DNA from: Rhodobacteraceae bacterium bin131
Lineage (GTDB): Bacteria > Pseudomonadota > Alphaproteobacteria > Rhodobacterales > Rhodobacteraceae
Direction: 5' to 3'
Assembly: GCA_002239085.1 (NCBI GenBank)
Contig: MPNP01000004.1
Span: forward strand, 1-64,000
DNA length: 64,000 nucleotides
Part shown: positions 9,037 to 17,876 of the stretch, in pieces
How positions within the stretch are numbered: position 1 is the first letter of the stretch
How the letters are laid out: each line of letters opens with the position of its first letter
Program-made: the position numbers and the translations under genes
The notes under the pieces: generated by a model
Told to the model about the DNA's origin: nothing
The model's input: only the letters and a program-made list of their open reading frames with translations
The model's database searches: none

Positions 9037-9864
9037 AATCCCTTTCAAGTGGCGTGATTAAAAAATTTTGGTAGTTTATTACTGTCAATAGTATAATTTC
9101 CATTGACCCGCGATTGTCTTCATCGTTGCCAAGCCCACTTTAAAGCCAAAGAATTGACCCATGGAGCCCCTTTCTGTTTAGTGATACAATGACATGCCAT
9201 GCTTCCCACTTGACGAAATTTTATTGATATCTGTAGTGGGCGTAGCAAATGCACTCCCGCTCATACACCGATTAGGCAGAAATGAGCTAGCTAATTCAGC
9301 AGGTAACGAGTGCAAGCCTTTGTAACCCTTTGGAATTAAGTTGCCTGAAGGTTCAGCATTAGAGTACAAGCGGCTATCATGTGATAGGAGATATTGACCT
9401 TGGGCTACCGGTCTTGAAGCGGCCTGTCGCGCCATCAGGCGGCAACAAAGATATAGTATTGCGTGGTCGGCCAACTTTGAAATATGCAGTCAGTATTACA
9501 GTCATACAGCCGCCGGCGATGTAACTCGCCAAAGGATGGGTTTAAGTTAGGGCAAGAGCAATTGCTCAGATTTATGGGATTGTATGCCACAAATACTGTA
9601 CTTAATTTGCACTCATACTCACTTAGGATTTTTCTCAACTAAGTTATTCAAAGAGTGCACTCCAAAAGGAATAGTTCATGGTTTCGTGAAAATATATAAC
9701 AACACAAATTAAATGTTAGTATAAGGGAACTGATGCGATAATACTTGGGAATTAATGTAGCAGAATTTATACATTAAGTTTCCTATAATTTAAATTTCAT
9801 AGTATCACTAATCTTAATAAAAGGTGTCTTTGAGACATCTGAATTGAGCTAAGGATTAAATTGG
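9037..9864. other. Long gene-free stretch
   Basis: No convincing gene. Short minus-strand ORFs around 9178-9638 overlap one another in different frames and have no family features I recognise. They may be remnants of a decayed gene. The last part is very AT rich and presumably contains the promoter of the exporter gene at 9865. Confidence 0.4.
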
Positions 9865-11100
9865 TTGAAAAATAAGCTCTCCCTGATCTTTGTTCTCACA
9901 ACAGTAGCGATTGACTCAATTGGAATAGGCATCATTATTCCAGTTATGCCTGATCTTATTCGGGAAGTCAGTGGTGGTTCGCTTGCTGATGCGGCCGTCT
10001 GGGCAGGAGTTTTAACAGCCTCCTACTCGTTTATGCAATTTCTGTGCAGTCCGACTGTGGGAAGTTTATCAGATCGCTTTGGTCGAAGGCCTGTCCTTTT
10101 GATTTCGCTCTTATTCATGAGTATTGACTATCTAATAATGGGCATTGCCCATACGGTGTTTCTCCTTCTTTTAGGGCGAATTTTAGGTGGGATTACGGCC
10201 TCCACGCCTGCTACAGTTGGGGCCTACATTGCTGATATTTCTCAGCCTGAAGAAAAAGCCAAAAACTTTGGATTAATTGGAGCAGCATTTGGCGTTGGCT
10301 TTGTACTCGGCCCGCTACTTGGTGCCGTTTTTGCTGAATTTGGAACGCGAGCTCCATTTTTTGCCGCTGCCTTTATCGCCTTTATTAACCTATTATTTGG
10401 TTATTTTGTACTCCCAGAAACGGTCACCGATAAGATTAGGCGTAAATTTGAATGGAAACGAGCTAATCCTGTCGGCGGATTATTGTATCTCGCACAATTG
10501 CCTAATCTCAAACTCCTAATAATAATCTATTTCATTTTCCAATTAGCCTTTACGGTATACCCTGTTCTTTTCTCATTTTTTACTGTTGAACGTTTTGGAT
10601 GGGATCCTAAACTGATTGGAATTTCATTAGCAGGTTATGGGATTCTCATTGCCATAGTGCAAGGTGGGTTAATTCGAATCGTACTGAATTATCTAACAGA
10701 ACGACAAACAATGTTGGTTGGATTTATTTTTGAAATAATTGGCTTTATTGGATATGGGTTTATTGACAAAACATGGATGGTGTTTGCGTTAATGCCCATT
10801 GGTTCATTAGGGTCATTGGCTATTCCGGCACACCAAGGACTTATGTCACGTATGGTGGGTGTTGACCAGCAAGGTGAACTCCAAGGGATTTTGACAAGTT
10901 TGACTTCTTTGGTTTACATCATATCGCCACTGGTGATGACGGGATTGTTTTATGTTTTTATAAATCCAGATTTTCCGATTTATTTACCAGGAGCACCATT
11001 TTTATTTTCGGCATTAATAGGAATAGTTTGTTTTATTCTAGTGTACAGGCTTAAGGAAACTCTTTATCGACAAAGCGGTCGCAAAAACTTAAGGGCCTAA
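9865..11100 (+). CDS. MFS exporter of the TCR/Tet (TetA-like) family
   Basis: A 411-residue inner-membrane protein with about 12 hydrophobic segments, of the major facilitator superfamily 12-TM drug:H+ antiporter group. The loop 2-3 signature is seen as 'GSLSDRFGRRPVLL', and motif C-like 'GFVLGPLLGAVF' follows in TM5. The central loop contains the 'VLPETVTD' sequence typical of TetA relatives. The frame has no ATG at the beginning: TTG at 9865 is the most likely start, with TTG at 9861 in another frame. It has no adjacent tetR, so it need not be a tetracycline pump; the native substrate is unknown. It stands alone on the plus strand. Confidence 0.85.
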   Translation: MKNKLSLIFVLTTVAIDSIGIGIIIPVMPDLIREVSGGSLADAAVWAGVLTASYSFMQFLCSPTVGSLSDRFGRRPVLLISLLFMSIDYLIMGIAHTVFLLLLGRILGGITASTPATVGAYIADISQPEEKAKNFGLIGAAFGVGFVLGPLLGAVFAEFGTRAPFFAAAFIAFINLLFGYFVLPETVTDKIRRKFEWKRANPVGGLLYLAQLPNLKLLIIIYFIFQLAFTVYPVLFSFFTVERFGWDPKLIGISLAGYGILIAIVQGGLIRIVLNYLTERQTMLVGFIFEIIGFIGYGFIDKTWMVFALMPIGSLGSLAIPAHQGLMSRMVGVDQQGELQGILTSLTSLVYIISPLVMTGLFYVFINPDFPIYLPGAPFLFSALIGIVCFILVYRLKETLYRQSGRKNLRA

Positions 11101-11194
11101 ACCAATATTTTGATTTGATCTCGAAGGGTTTATGAGTAACTAAATAAATGGAATGTCGAGATCTAAGCTGTGGAAAAAATCCAATCAAATTAAA

Positions 11195-11593
11195 TTATTT
11201 AGCTTTGAAAATCGTATCAAACTGTTCTTGTGCCAATTGCTTATGTTTAGGTTTGATATGAGTCAAAACGAGTGTCATGGCAATGGCAAGGGCACCTAAA
11301 TCATCGGAAAAACCGATTGCCGGTGCCATGTCTGGTATTGAGTCAAATGGAAAAATAAAATACCCAAGTGAACCTAAAATGACTGCCTTTGCCTGAGCTG
11401 GTGTTTGCTCATCCAACATGCAGTAATACAATACTAAAACTTTTTTGATTACTTCCGAACCAGCGCGAAGGGCAACATTACTAATCTTGTCCCATAATGT
11501 TTTTTCGCTATACTGATTCTGATAGTATTCTTGGGTTAGTGGTTCCGAATTCTTGTCATCGCCTTGATGTTGATCAGCCATACTTTCTCCCAA
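11195..11593 (-). CDS. DUF1232 (YkvA-like) small membrane protein
   Basis: A 132-residue protein with the DUF1232 core: 'AKAVILGSLGYFIFPFDSIPDMAPAIGFSDDLGALAIAMTLV', where the conserved Y-F-I-x-P-x-D-x-I-P-D and DD are visible around two hydrophobic segments (split here as LGYFIFPFDSIPD and GFSDDLGALAIA). The N-terminal 40 residues are charged and polar. Function of the family is not known. It stands alone and faces the exporter gene convergently. Confidence 0.85.
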   Translation of the reverse strand: MGESMADQHQGDDKNSEPLTQEYYQNQYSEKTLWDKISNVALRAGSEVIKKVLVLYYCMLDEQTPAQAKAVILGSLGYFIFPFDSIPDMAPAIGFSDDLGALAIAMTLVLTHIKPKHKQLAQEQFDTIFKAK

Positions 11594-12264
11594 ATTTAAT
11601 TTTCACGAAAGAAACTAAAGTATAAATTTGTATTGAATTTAATGGCTTCAAGTACTTGGAGTGTAATTTTGGGAGTTATATGTTTGAGAAAAGCTCCACC
11701 TACTAGGTTTGACGCTTTAAGGTTTTACTCCGATTTATTGGTGTTGGTGATTTGAAGACAGCACAAAACGGCTTATTTGCGGGTCTGTCCTCAAGTTCAG
11801 ATTGTGCTGCTACCCAGCTGACATCATCAGTTTTGATCAAAGGCATGTTTGACCAATCGCTATTTATGGGATAACGACACTTAACCCAATCCCTTGAATT
11901 GATTATTTGCTTTTCGTCACTATCACTGTCCTATTTCGTTTTGCTTTCAACCGCAAATTAATTCTGTGCTCCATCCAATGATTAGCGATAAATTCCTGAT
12001 AAAAATTCCTAAAGCAATGTTCTTGGGTTTTAGTGCGGATATACTCAAAACATCAATTTATTTGAGTGCGAGCGAATTATTTAGAATAATACAGGAAAAA
12101 AAGGAAAGTTTAGTCTGGAGTTTCCAGAATGGGGATTGAATACAACTATGCCAAAAATGTAACAATCAAAAAATTCTGTGTATAAGTATGGATTGATTTA
12201 TCGCGCCTCTAGTAACTGAAGTAAAGTTGGATACGCTTATCAACAAGAAGCCGCCTCCTAGACT
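11594..12264. other. Gene-free stretch of about 670 bases
   Basis: No intact gene is visible. Minus-strand reading around 11700-11850 gives a 47-codon ORF beginning MPLIKTDDVSW that I do not recognise and do not call. The stretch separates the DUF1232 gene from the 3' end of the P450/SDR/ALDH cluster. Confidence 0.4.
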
Positions 12265-13455
12265 CTATGAATCCAGATTAATCAAAAGTTCGTTAAAACC
12301 ATGAAAATGATACCGGTCAGCATAATGAGGTTCTTTAATCAATCGCAACTTGGGAAATCGTTGAAAAAGTACTTGCAGTCCGATTCCAATCTCAAGTCTT
12401 GCTAAAGGTGCACCAACACAAAAGTGTGCGCCAGCACCTAAAGAAACATTCCCCGGTCTAAGTAACGTTGGGTCAAATACATCAGGCTTTTGAAAGACTG
12501 CAGAATCTCGATTGGCAGCCGCAAGAAGCAAGTTGGCTTTTTGATTTCGTTTGAATTGATAATCAAATATTTGCATATCTTCTTTGGCATACCGCTCAAA
12601 AATATGCAATGGAGGGTCGAATCTTAAAATCTCCTCAACAAGGAGATTAAGATTTTTCTTGTTGTATATAATTGTTTGGGTATTGTTGTACTTTGCTAAT
12701 AAACTAATGCCATTACCTAAAGCAAAAGTTGTAGCTTCATGACCAGCATTGAGCAGTAGAATTGTGGTAGATATGATTTCGCTCATTGAAAGTTTTTTGC
12801 CATCGATTTCTGCCTTGACCAAGCGTGAGAGTAGGTCATCTGATGGGTGCTTAATTTTATGCTTAATTTCTGCCTTGATAAATTCGCTAAATGCCAAAGC
12901 AGCTTGACCAGCAATGATTTCTTTATCGCGATTCCGATTAGCCTGATACATTGCAACCATTTTGTGCGACCAATCCAATAATTGGTCCGACATCCCACTA
13001 TCAACACCAAGTAGCTTAGTGATCACTAATACCGGTAACTTTTCGGAATAATGAGTTTGAATATCAATACAACTTGTCTCAAGGTCATCTATGAGCTCAT
13101 GAGATAAGCGAAGAATATAGGGTTCCAGATTACTAATACTTCGGCTTGTGAATGCTTTGGCAATCAGTTTTCTGAGTTGAGTATGGCGGGGTGGGTCAAT
13201 CTCAAGAAGCGAATTTTTCTCAACTTCAATAAAGGGAAGTAAATGGTCGCTTTTGGGACATCTTTGCTCGGCTGGTACTTCTCGCCCCCAATGCCGATTT
13301 CTTAAAAAATAATTAACGGCAGGGTATGAAATAGCAAAAATGCAGTCATAATCTTCCCAAAAAACGAGATCTTTTCCAGCTCTGAGGGTTTCATAAAACG
13401 AGTAGGGATTTTGGACAAAGTCTTGCTCAAGAGGAGACTGTGAGAATCTAAGCAT
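12265..13455 (-). CDS. Cytochrome P450
   Basis: A soluble bacterial P450 of 396 residues from ATG 13455. Present in order are the I-helix oxygen-binding motif (NAGHEATTF), the K-helix E-x-x-R (EEILR) and the heme-binding loop LGAGAHFCVGAPLAR with the thiolate Cys. A TTG twelve bases upstream (13467) directly abuts the SDR stop and is a possible alternative start. It is the last gene of a row ALDH-SDR-P450 read leftwards, behind a BMP-type importer. It would need a ferredoxin/reductase partner encoded elsewhere, since none is nearby. The substrate is unknown; context suggests a hydroxylation or oxidative demethylation of the imported compound. Confidence 0.92.
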   Translation of the reverse strand: MLRFSQSPLEQDFVQNPYSFYETLRAGKDLVFWEDYDCIFAISYPAVNYFLRNRHWGREVPAEQRCPKSDHLLPFIEVEKNSLLEIDPPRHTQLRKLIAKAFTSRSISNLEPYILRLSHELIDDLETSCIDIQTHYSEKLPVLVITKLLGVDSGMSDQLLDWSHKMVAMYQANRNRDKEIIAGQAALAFSEFIKAEIKHKIKHPSDDLLSRLVKAEIDGKKLSMSEIISTTILLLNAGHEATTFALGNGISLLAKYNNTQTIIYNKKNLNLLVEEILRFDPPLHIFERYAKEDMQIFDYQFKRNQKANLLLAAANRDSAVFQKPDVFDPTLLRPGNVSLGAGAHFCVGAPLARLEIGIGLQVLFQRFPKLRLIKEPHYADRYHFHGFNELLINLDS

Positions 13456-13467
13456 CAACGAAATCAA

Positions 13468-14235
13468 CTATATACAGCGTCCGCCATCAACTTCTAAAAT
13501 GACACCCGTAATAAAATTAGCCTGCTCAGAGACCAGATAAAGTGCTGCTTCCGCTACATCAGTGGCTTCACAATATCGCCCAAGAGGTATTGTTTGCAAA
13601 AATCTTTCTCTATTTTCAGGTGTATTTGGAACTCCCATAAAAGTTTCGGTTAAAGCGGTATTGCCAATGACAGGCGCGATACCACATACCCGAATATTAT
13701 CAGGTGCAAGCTCCACACCTAGCGATTTGGTTAAGGTGTTTACTGCACCTTTGGTTGAGTTGTACCAAGTCAGGCCAGGCCGAGGTCGCGATCCTGCTGT
13801 TGAACTGATGTTTAGCATAACTCCACCGCCAAGTTGACGCCAGTGGGGTACAATTGCGTGAGTTAAATTAAAAATCGAAAACACATTGATTGCATAGACT
13901 TTTCGTAAAGTATTTTGGTCCACATCAAGCAGAGGTTGGTTGGGATGACTCCAACCAGCATTATTAACAAGGATGTTTATTTCTAGGTCTTGATCCAAGA
14001 GAGTATTAACTCCTTGACTGACTGACTCAAAGTCACTCACATCAATAGTTGAAGTGAAGATTCGACACTCCGAATTGATCTCCTGAATCTGTCGGGAAGT
14101 CTCGTTCATCCCTTCTGAGTCAAGGTCAAACATGATGATGTCAGAGCCTTCTTCAGCAAAACGCAAAGCCATACCCTTGCCAAAGCCAGATGCCGCACCT
14201 GTAATCAACGAGGTTTTACCAACTAATTTACCCAT
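13468..14235 (-). CDS. Short-chain dehydrogenase/reductase
   Basis: A classical SDR of 255 residues. The nucleotide-binding motif is TGAASGFGKG near residue 12, NNAG is present, the catalytic Ser is in 'NISSTAGS', and Y-x-x-x-K is Y-N-S-T-K. Asp in 'MFDLD' after the second strand suggests NAD(H) preference. It ends with TAG immediately before the P450 gene and starts 9 bases after the ALDH gene, so the three are almost surely co-transcribed. It probably oxidises an alcohol produced from, or present in, the imported substrate; the substrate itself cannot be read from sequence. Confidence 0.9.
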   Translation of the reverse strand: MGKLVGKTSLITGAASGFGKGMALRFAEEGSDIIMFDLDSEGMNETSRQIQEINSECRIFTSTIDVSDFESVSQGVNTLLDQDLEINILVNNAGWSHPNQPLLDVDQNTLRKVYAINVFSIFNLTHAIVPHWRQLGGGVMLNISSTAGSRPRPGLTWYNSTKGAVNTLTKSLGVELAPDNIRVCGIAPVIGNTALTETFMGVPNTPENRERFLQTIPLGRYCEATDVAEAALYLVSEQANFITGVILEVDGGRCI

Positions 14236-14244
14236 TCTATATTC

Positions 14245-15684
14245 CTAGCCAATATATTGAACAACAGTTTTGATTTGAGAGAATTCAAGAAGAGCTGCAA
14301 GCCCCTTTTCTCGCCCATGACCACTTTTTTTGGTACCTCCAAAGGGAAGTTCAACGCCTCCACCTGCACCATAGCAATTAATGAATACTTGCCCACAACG
14401 CAACTGTATCGCCATTCGAATCTGTCGGCTACCATCGCGAGTCCAGACACCTGATACCAAACCGTAGCGAGTTCCATTCGCTAATCTAATAGCCTCATCT
14501 TCATCATTAAATTCTAGTACAACGAGGACGGGTCCAAAAATTTCTTCTTGGGAAAGTTGGTGATTTGGTTCCAATGGGCCAATGAGTGTAGGTGGATAAA
14601 AAAAGCCCGATGGCGATGCCTGAGAATCAATTGTTCCTTGGGCAAGGATGAATTCAGGAGGTACATGAGCCAAATAAGCTTCAACTCTTTCCTTTTGCTT
14701 GGCGGATATCAAAGGACCTAAATCACAATCTTGGTCATGGGAGCCGGCAATTAGGGTTTTAAAATTGTCCTTAAGTTTGTCAATAACCGTGTCAAAAATG
14801 CCCTTCTGTATGAGCACTCGTGAACCAGCAGAACAGGTTTGACCAGAATTTTGTATGATGGCCCGAGTGATAATAGGAATGGCGGCATCAAGATCAGCAT
14901 CTGTGAAAATAATTTGCGGAGATTTACCTCCCAGTTCCAATGTACAGGCGATATGATTTTGTGCGGTTAAGGATTGAACATGGGCGCCAACCTCGGGTGA
15001 TCCAGTAAACGATAAAAAGTCTATTTCGGGATGTGAAGCTAAGGCACTGCCTGCGTCTGGCCCTAAACCACAGACAAGATTTATTACTCCCGCAGGGAAG
15101 CCGACTTCTTCAGCAATTTTGGTCATGACCAGAGGAGTAAGACAGGCATCTTCTGCGGGTTTGAGAACAACGGTGTTGCCCATAGCTAAAGCAGGTGCAA
15201 GCGTTCTCCCAAACATCTGTGCAGGGTAATTCCAAGGAATAATATGCCCTGTCACTCCTAAGGGTTCTCGCAGTAGCATGACTTGATAGTCATTGAGGTA
15301 GGGCAGGGTTTCTCCGCCTATTTTATCAGCTGCTCCTCCATAAAACTCAAAATAACGAGCCGCGGAAATGATATCGTTTCGAGCTTGACTGAGTGGCTTT
15401 CCCGTATCCATAGATTCTAGTGCTGATAGAGTTTCAACACGGTTATTAATTTCTTTCCCTAGAAGGCTCAACAAACGACCACGGTCCGTGGCCGTCATTC
15501 GTGTCCATACGTGGGAATCAAAGCAATTTCTTGCTGCTTTGACAGCGGCATCAATATCTTCGGCAGAAGAAGCAGGAATGGTGGCGATGGGCTGAGCATT
15601 CGATGGGCAGTAACACGTAATACTTTGACTGTTTAGAGCTGGTCTCCAAACACCATTAATGTAGTTTAAATATGATTGTTGCAT
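14245..15684 (-). CDS. Aldehyde dehydrogenase, NAD(P)-dependent
   Basis: A 479-residue ALDH-superfamily enzyme converting an aldehyde to a carboxylic acid. The active-site Glu lies in TLELGGKSPQ, the catalytic Cys in SGQTCSAGSR, and the 'IIPWNYPAQM' and 'FGPVLVV' motifs are in place. It resembles the betaine-aldehyde/gamma-aminoaldehyde branch in general appearance, but this does not fix the substrate. It is the first gene of the ALDH-SDR-P450 row and lies 126 bases after the last permease gene of the importer, with a small palindrome in the gap. Length and motifs indicate an active enzyme. Confidence 0.9.
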   Translation of the reverse strand: MQQSYLNYINGVWRPALNSQSITCYCPSNAQPIATIPASSAEDIDAAVKAARNCFDSHVWTRMTATDRGRLLSLLGKEINNRVETLSALESMDTGKPLSQARNDIISAARYFEFYGGAADKIGGETLPYLNDYQVMLLREPLGVTGHIIPWNYPAQMFGRTLAPALAMGNTVVLKPAEDACLTPLVMTKIAEEVGFPAGVINLVCGLGPDAGSALASHPEIDFLSFTGSPEVGAHVQSLTAQNHIACTLELGGKSPQIIFTDADLDAAIPIITRAIIQNSGQTCSAGSRVLIQKGIFDTVIDKLKDNFKTLIAGSHDQDCDLGPLISAKQKERVEAYLAHVPPEFILAQGTIDSQASPSGFFYPPTLIGPLEPNHQLSQEEIFGPVLVVLEFNDEDEAIRLANGTRYGLVSGVWTRDGSRQIRMAIQLRCGQVFINCYGAGGGVELPFGGTKKSGHGREKGLAALLEFSQIKTVVQYIG

Positions 15685-15734
15685 AAAATAAAGTATGTAT
15701 GATTATTTTGATTTTAATGACAATGATCATCACT

Positions 15735-15749
15735 GCAATTAACAATTGC
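15735..15749. repeat. Small palindrome upstream of ALDH gene
   Basis: GCAATT-AAC-AATTGC is a perfect 6+3+6 inverted repeat in the 126-base gap between the importer operon and the ALDH gene. It could be an operator, or chance in AT-rich DNA. Confidence 0.3.
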
Positions 15750-15810
15750 GACTTGGTGTAGAGTATTCTGTTTAATTTCAAAGAGTCAACTTGGTGAATT
15801 TAATCAGCGT

Positions 15811-16782
15811 TCAGATTTCTTTTACATAGGGTTCACCGCCAGCCTTTGGTGGAATTGCCTTACCCACAAAGCCAGCTAGGATTATGACCGTTAGAATGTA
15901 AGGAAGAGCTTGCATTAATTGTACAGGGACAGTTCCGACACCTTCAATGGTGATGTTCTGATAACGAATTGCAATTGCTTCAAGTAATCCAAAAAGCAAA
16001 CAGGCAAATAGAGCATATCCAGGCCGCCATTTGGCAAAAATGAGAGCTGCTAGGGCAATATATCCTTTTCCAGCCGTCATATCTTTGATAAAACCAGCCG
16101 CCATACCGGTTGAAAGATAAGCACCGGCAAGGCCACACAATAATCCACAAATTAAAACCGCCTTATAGCGTAGTAATGCAACCGAAATGCCACCTGTATC
16201 AACAGCTTCAGGGTTCTCACCAACTGCCCTTAAACGGAGACCAAATCGAGTTTTAAACAAGATCCACCAAGTAATCGGTACAGAAAGTAAAGCGAGGTAA
16301 ACCAACAATGTATGCCCCGAAATCAATTCACTGTAAATCAAACCTATAATCGGTATATCAACCAGAGCTGATGCAAATGGAAATTCCAAACCCAAAAAAC
16401 GTCCATCTCCTGATAAAGAGGGAGTTCGACCGCCTAACTTGAACCAGCTCTGGCCAATCAATGCCGTCATTCCCGAGGCAAGAAAGTTGATAGCGACTCC
16501 CGAAATCAATTGATTCCCGCGAAAGGTGATTGATGCCATTCCATGAATTCCTGCGAGAGTCATTGATGCCGTGAGCCCAGCCATTAAACCAAGCCAAACG
16601 GAACCCGTTGAGGCCGCAACGGCGGCAGAAAAGAAGGCTGAGGCAAGCATTTTGCCTTCAAGACCAATATCAAAAATCCCAGCTCGTTCTGAAAACAATC
16701 CTGCGAGACAAGCAAACAGTAACGGCGCCGACAGGCGGAGCATCGAATCCAGGATTTGAATGAGAGTTGTAAAGTCCATCAT
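15811..16782 (-). CDS. BMP-type ABC importer, permease 2
   Basis: A 323-residue inner-membrane permease of the BPD_transp_2 family (as in NupQ/YufQ), with about eight to nine hydrophobic segments. The stretch 'LFACLAGLFSERAGIFDIGLEGKML' typical of this subunit is visible (seen as LFSERAGIFDIGLEG), as is the 'RAVGENPEAVDTGGI' loop that contacts the ATPase. It overlaps the preceding permease gene by 4 bases, so translation is coupled. With the other three genes it forms a complete importer of the purine-nucleoside/BMP class. Confidence 0.9.
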   Translation of the reverse strand: MMDFTTLIQILDSMLRLSAPLLFACLAGLFSERAGIFDIGLEGKMLASAFFSAAVAASTGSVWLGLMAGLTASMTLAGIHGMASITFRGNQLISGVAINFLASGMTALIGQSWFKLGGRTPSLSGDGRFLGLEFPFASALVDIPIIGLIYSELISGHTLLVYLALLSVPITWWILFKTRFGLRLRAVGENPEAVDTGGISVALLRYKAVLICGLLCGLAGAYLSTGMAAGFIKDMTAGKGYIALAALIFAKWRPGYALFACLLFGLLEAIAIRYQNITIEGVGTVPVQLMQALPYILTVIILAGFVGKAIPPKAGGEPYVKEI

Positions 16783-17876
16783 GATTGCTTTATGCGAAGC
16801 TTAAGAAAAAGTCGCTCAACAGGAAAACGAACTAGGTTTTCTAGGGCACCGGTAAAGAGTATGACGAGTGCTTGAATAACCACAATCATCTCTCGAGATA
16901 CGGCGGGCATCTCAAATTCCAATTCGGCACCTCCTTGATAAAGAACACCAAATAATACTGCTGCTAAGAAAACTCCTACAGGGTGTGAACGCCCCATCAA
17001 AGCCACTGCAATACCAACAAAACCGGCCCCTTGCACGGAGTCAATTAATAACCTTTCGGCCTCGCCCATTACCGAGTTGATACCCATCATTCCAGCGAGA
17101 GCACCTGATACCAGCATTGTCGTCATAATGATTCTAAAGGGCGAAATTCCGGCATACACTGCTGCAGGTTCACTCCAGCCAAAAGCCCGAATTGCATAAC
17201 CAAGGCGAGTTCGCCAGATCAAAAACCAAACAAGAAAACAAGAGAGAATGGCAATAAAAAAAGTAATATTAAGCGGTGCTGATTTGGGAAAAGCCAATCC
17301 AACCCAACCGAATATTTCATAGGCATTGGGGATGTTTGAACCTGCGGGGAAACGAGCCGATTCGGGAGCCATTTGACCAACTGGTTTCAGAACATGAACT
17401 AACAGATAAACCATGAGTGAGTAAGCGATGAAATTGAACATGATTGTAGTAATAACAACATGGCTCCCTCGTTTGGCTTGCAGATAACCTGGAATACTGG
17501 CCCATGCCGCACCAAAAAGACCGGCCGCAAGAACCGCAAAGGGTAATGCCAATGTCCAGTGGGGCCAATCAATGCTCAAGCACACCAAAGCTGCACCAAG
17601 TCCTCCAATGAGGGCTTGACCCTCGCCACCGATGTTAAATAGTTTTGCATGAAAAGCCACCGCAACGGCAAGTCCGGTAAAAATAAAATTTGTTGCGTAA
17701 TAAAGCGTATATCCTAAACCGTAACTTGATCCGAGTGAACCTTGAACAATGATCTGCATTGCCCGCAGTGGGTTTTCGCCAATCCAGATGACCACTAATC
17801 CTGATACAGCTAAGGCGAGAGACAGATTCAAGAAAGGGATGAGGATAAGATCAGCCCATTTCGGAAGCTTACTCAT
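16779..17876 (-). CDS. BMP-type ABC importer, permease 1
   Basis: A 365-residue multi-pass permease, the NupP/YufP partner. 'HAKLFNIGGEGQ' is the family's hallmark early loop, and 'RAFGWSEPAAVYAGI' is the coupling-helix region. The gene overlaps both neighbours by 4 bases (ATGA type junctions), a tightly coupled operon. The family imports nucleosides, and some relatives move other heterocycles or lipoprotein-bound ligands; the substrate here is open. Confidence 0.9.
   Translation of the reverse strand: MSKLPKWADLILIPFLNLSLALAVSGLVVIWIGENPLRAMQIIVQGSLGSSYGLGYTLYYATNFIFTGLAVAVAFHAKLFNIGGEGQALIGGLGAALVCLSIDWPHWTLALPFAVLAAGLFGAAWASIPGYLQAKRGSHVVITTIMFNFIAYSLMVYLLVHVLKPVGQMAPESARFPAGSNIPNAYEIFGWVGLAFPKSAPLNITFFIAILSCFLVWFLIWRTRLGYAIRAFGWSEPAAVYAGISPFRIIMTTMLVSGALAGMMGINSVMGEAERLLIDSVQGAGFVGIAVALMGRSHPVGVFLAAVLFGVLYQGGAELEFEMPAVSREMIVVIQALVILFTGALENLVRFPVERLFLKLRIKQS

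Noticed and set aside
9178..9638. Two overlapping minus-strand ORFs of 98 and 67 codons
   Set aside because: Different frames, no domain features, unusual composition; may be relics, but nothing supports a gene.
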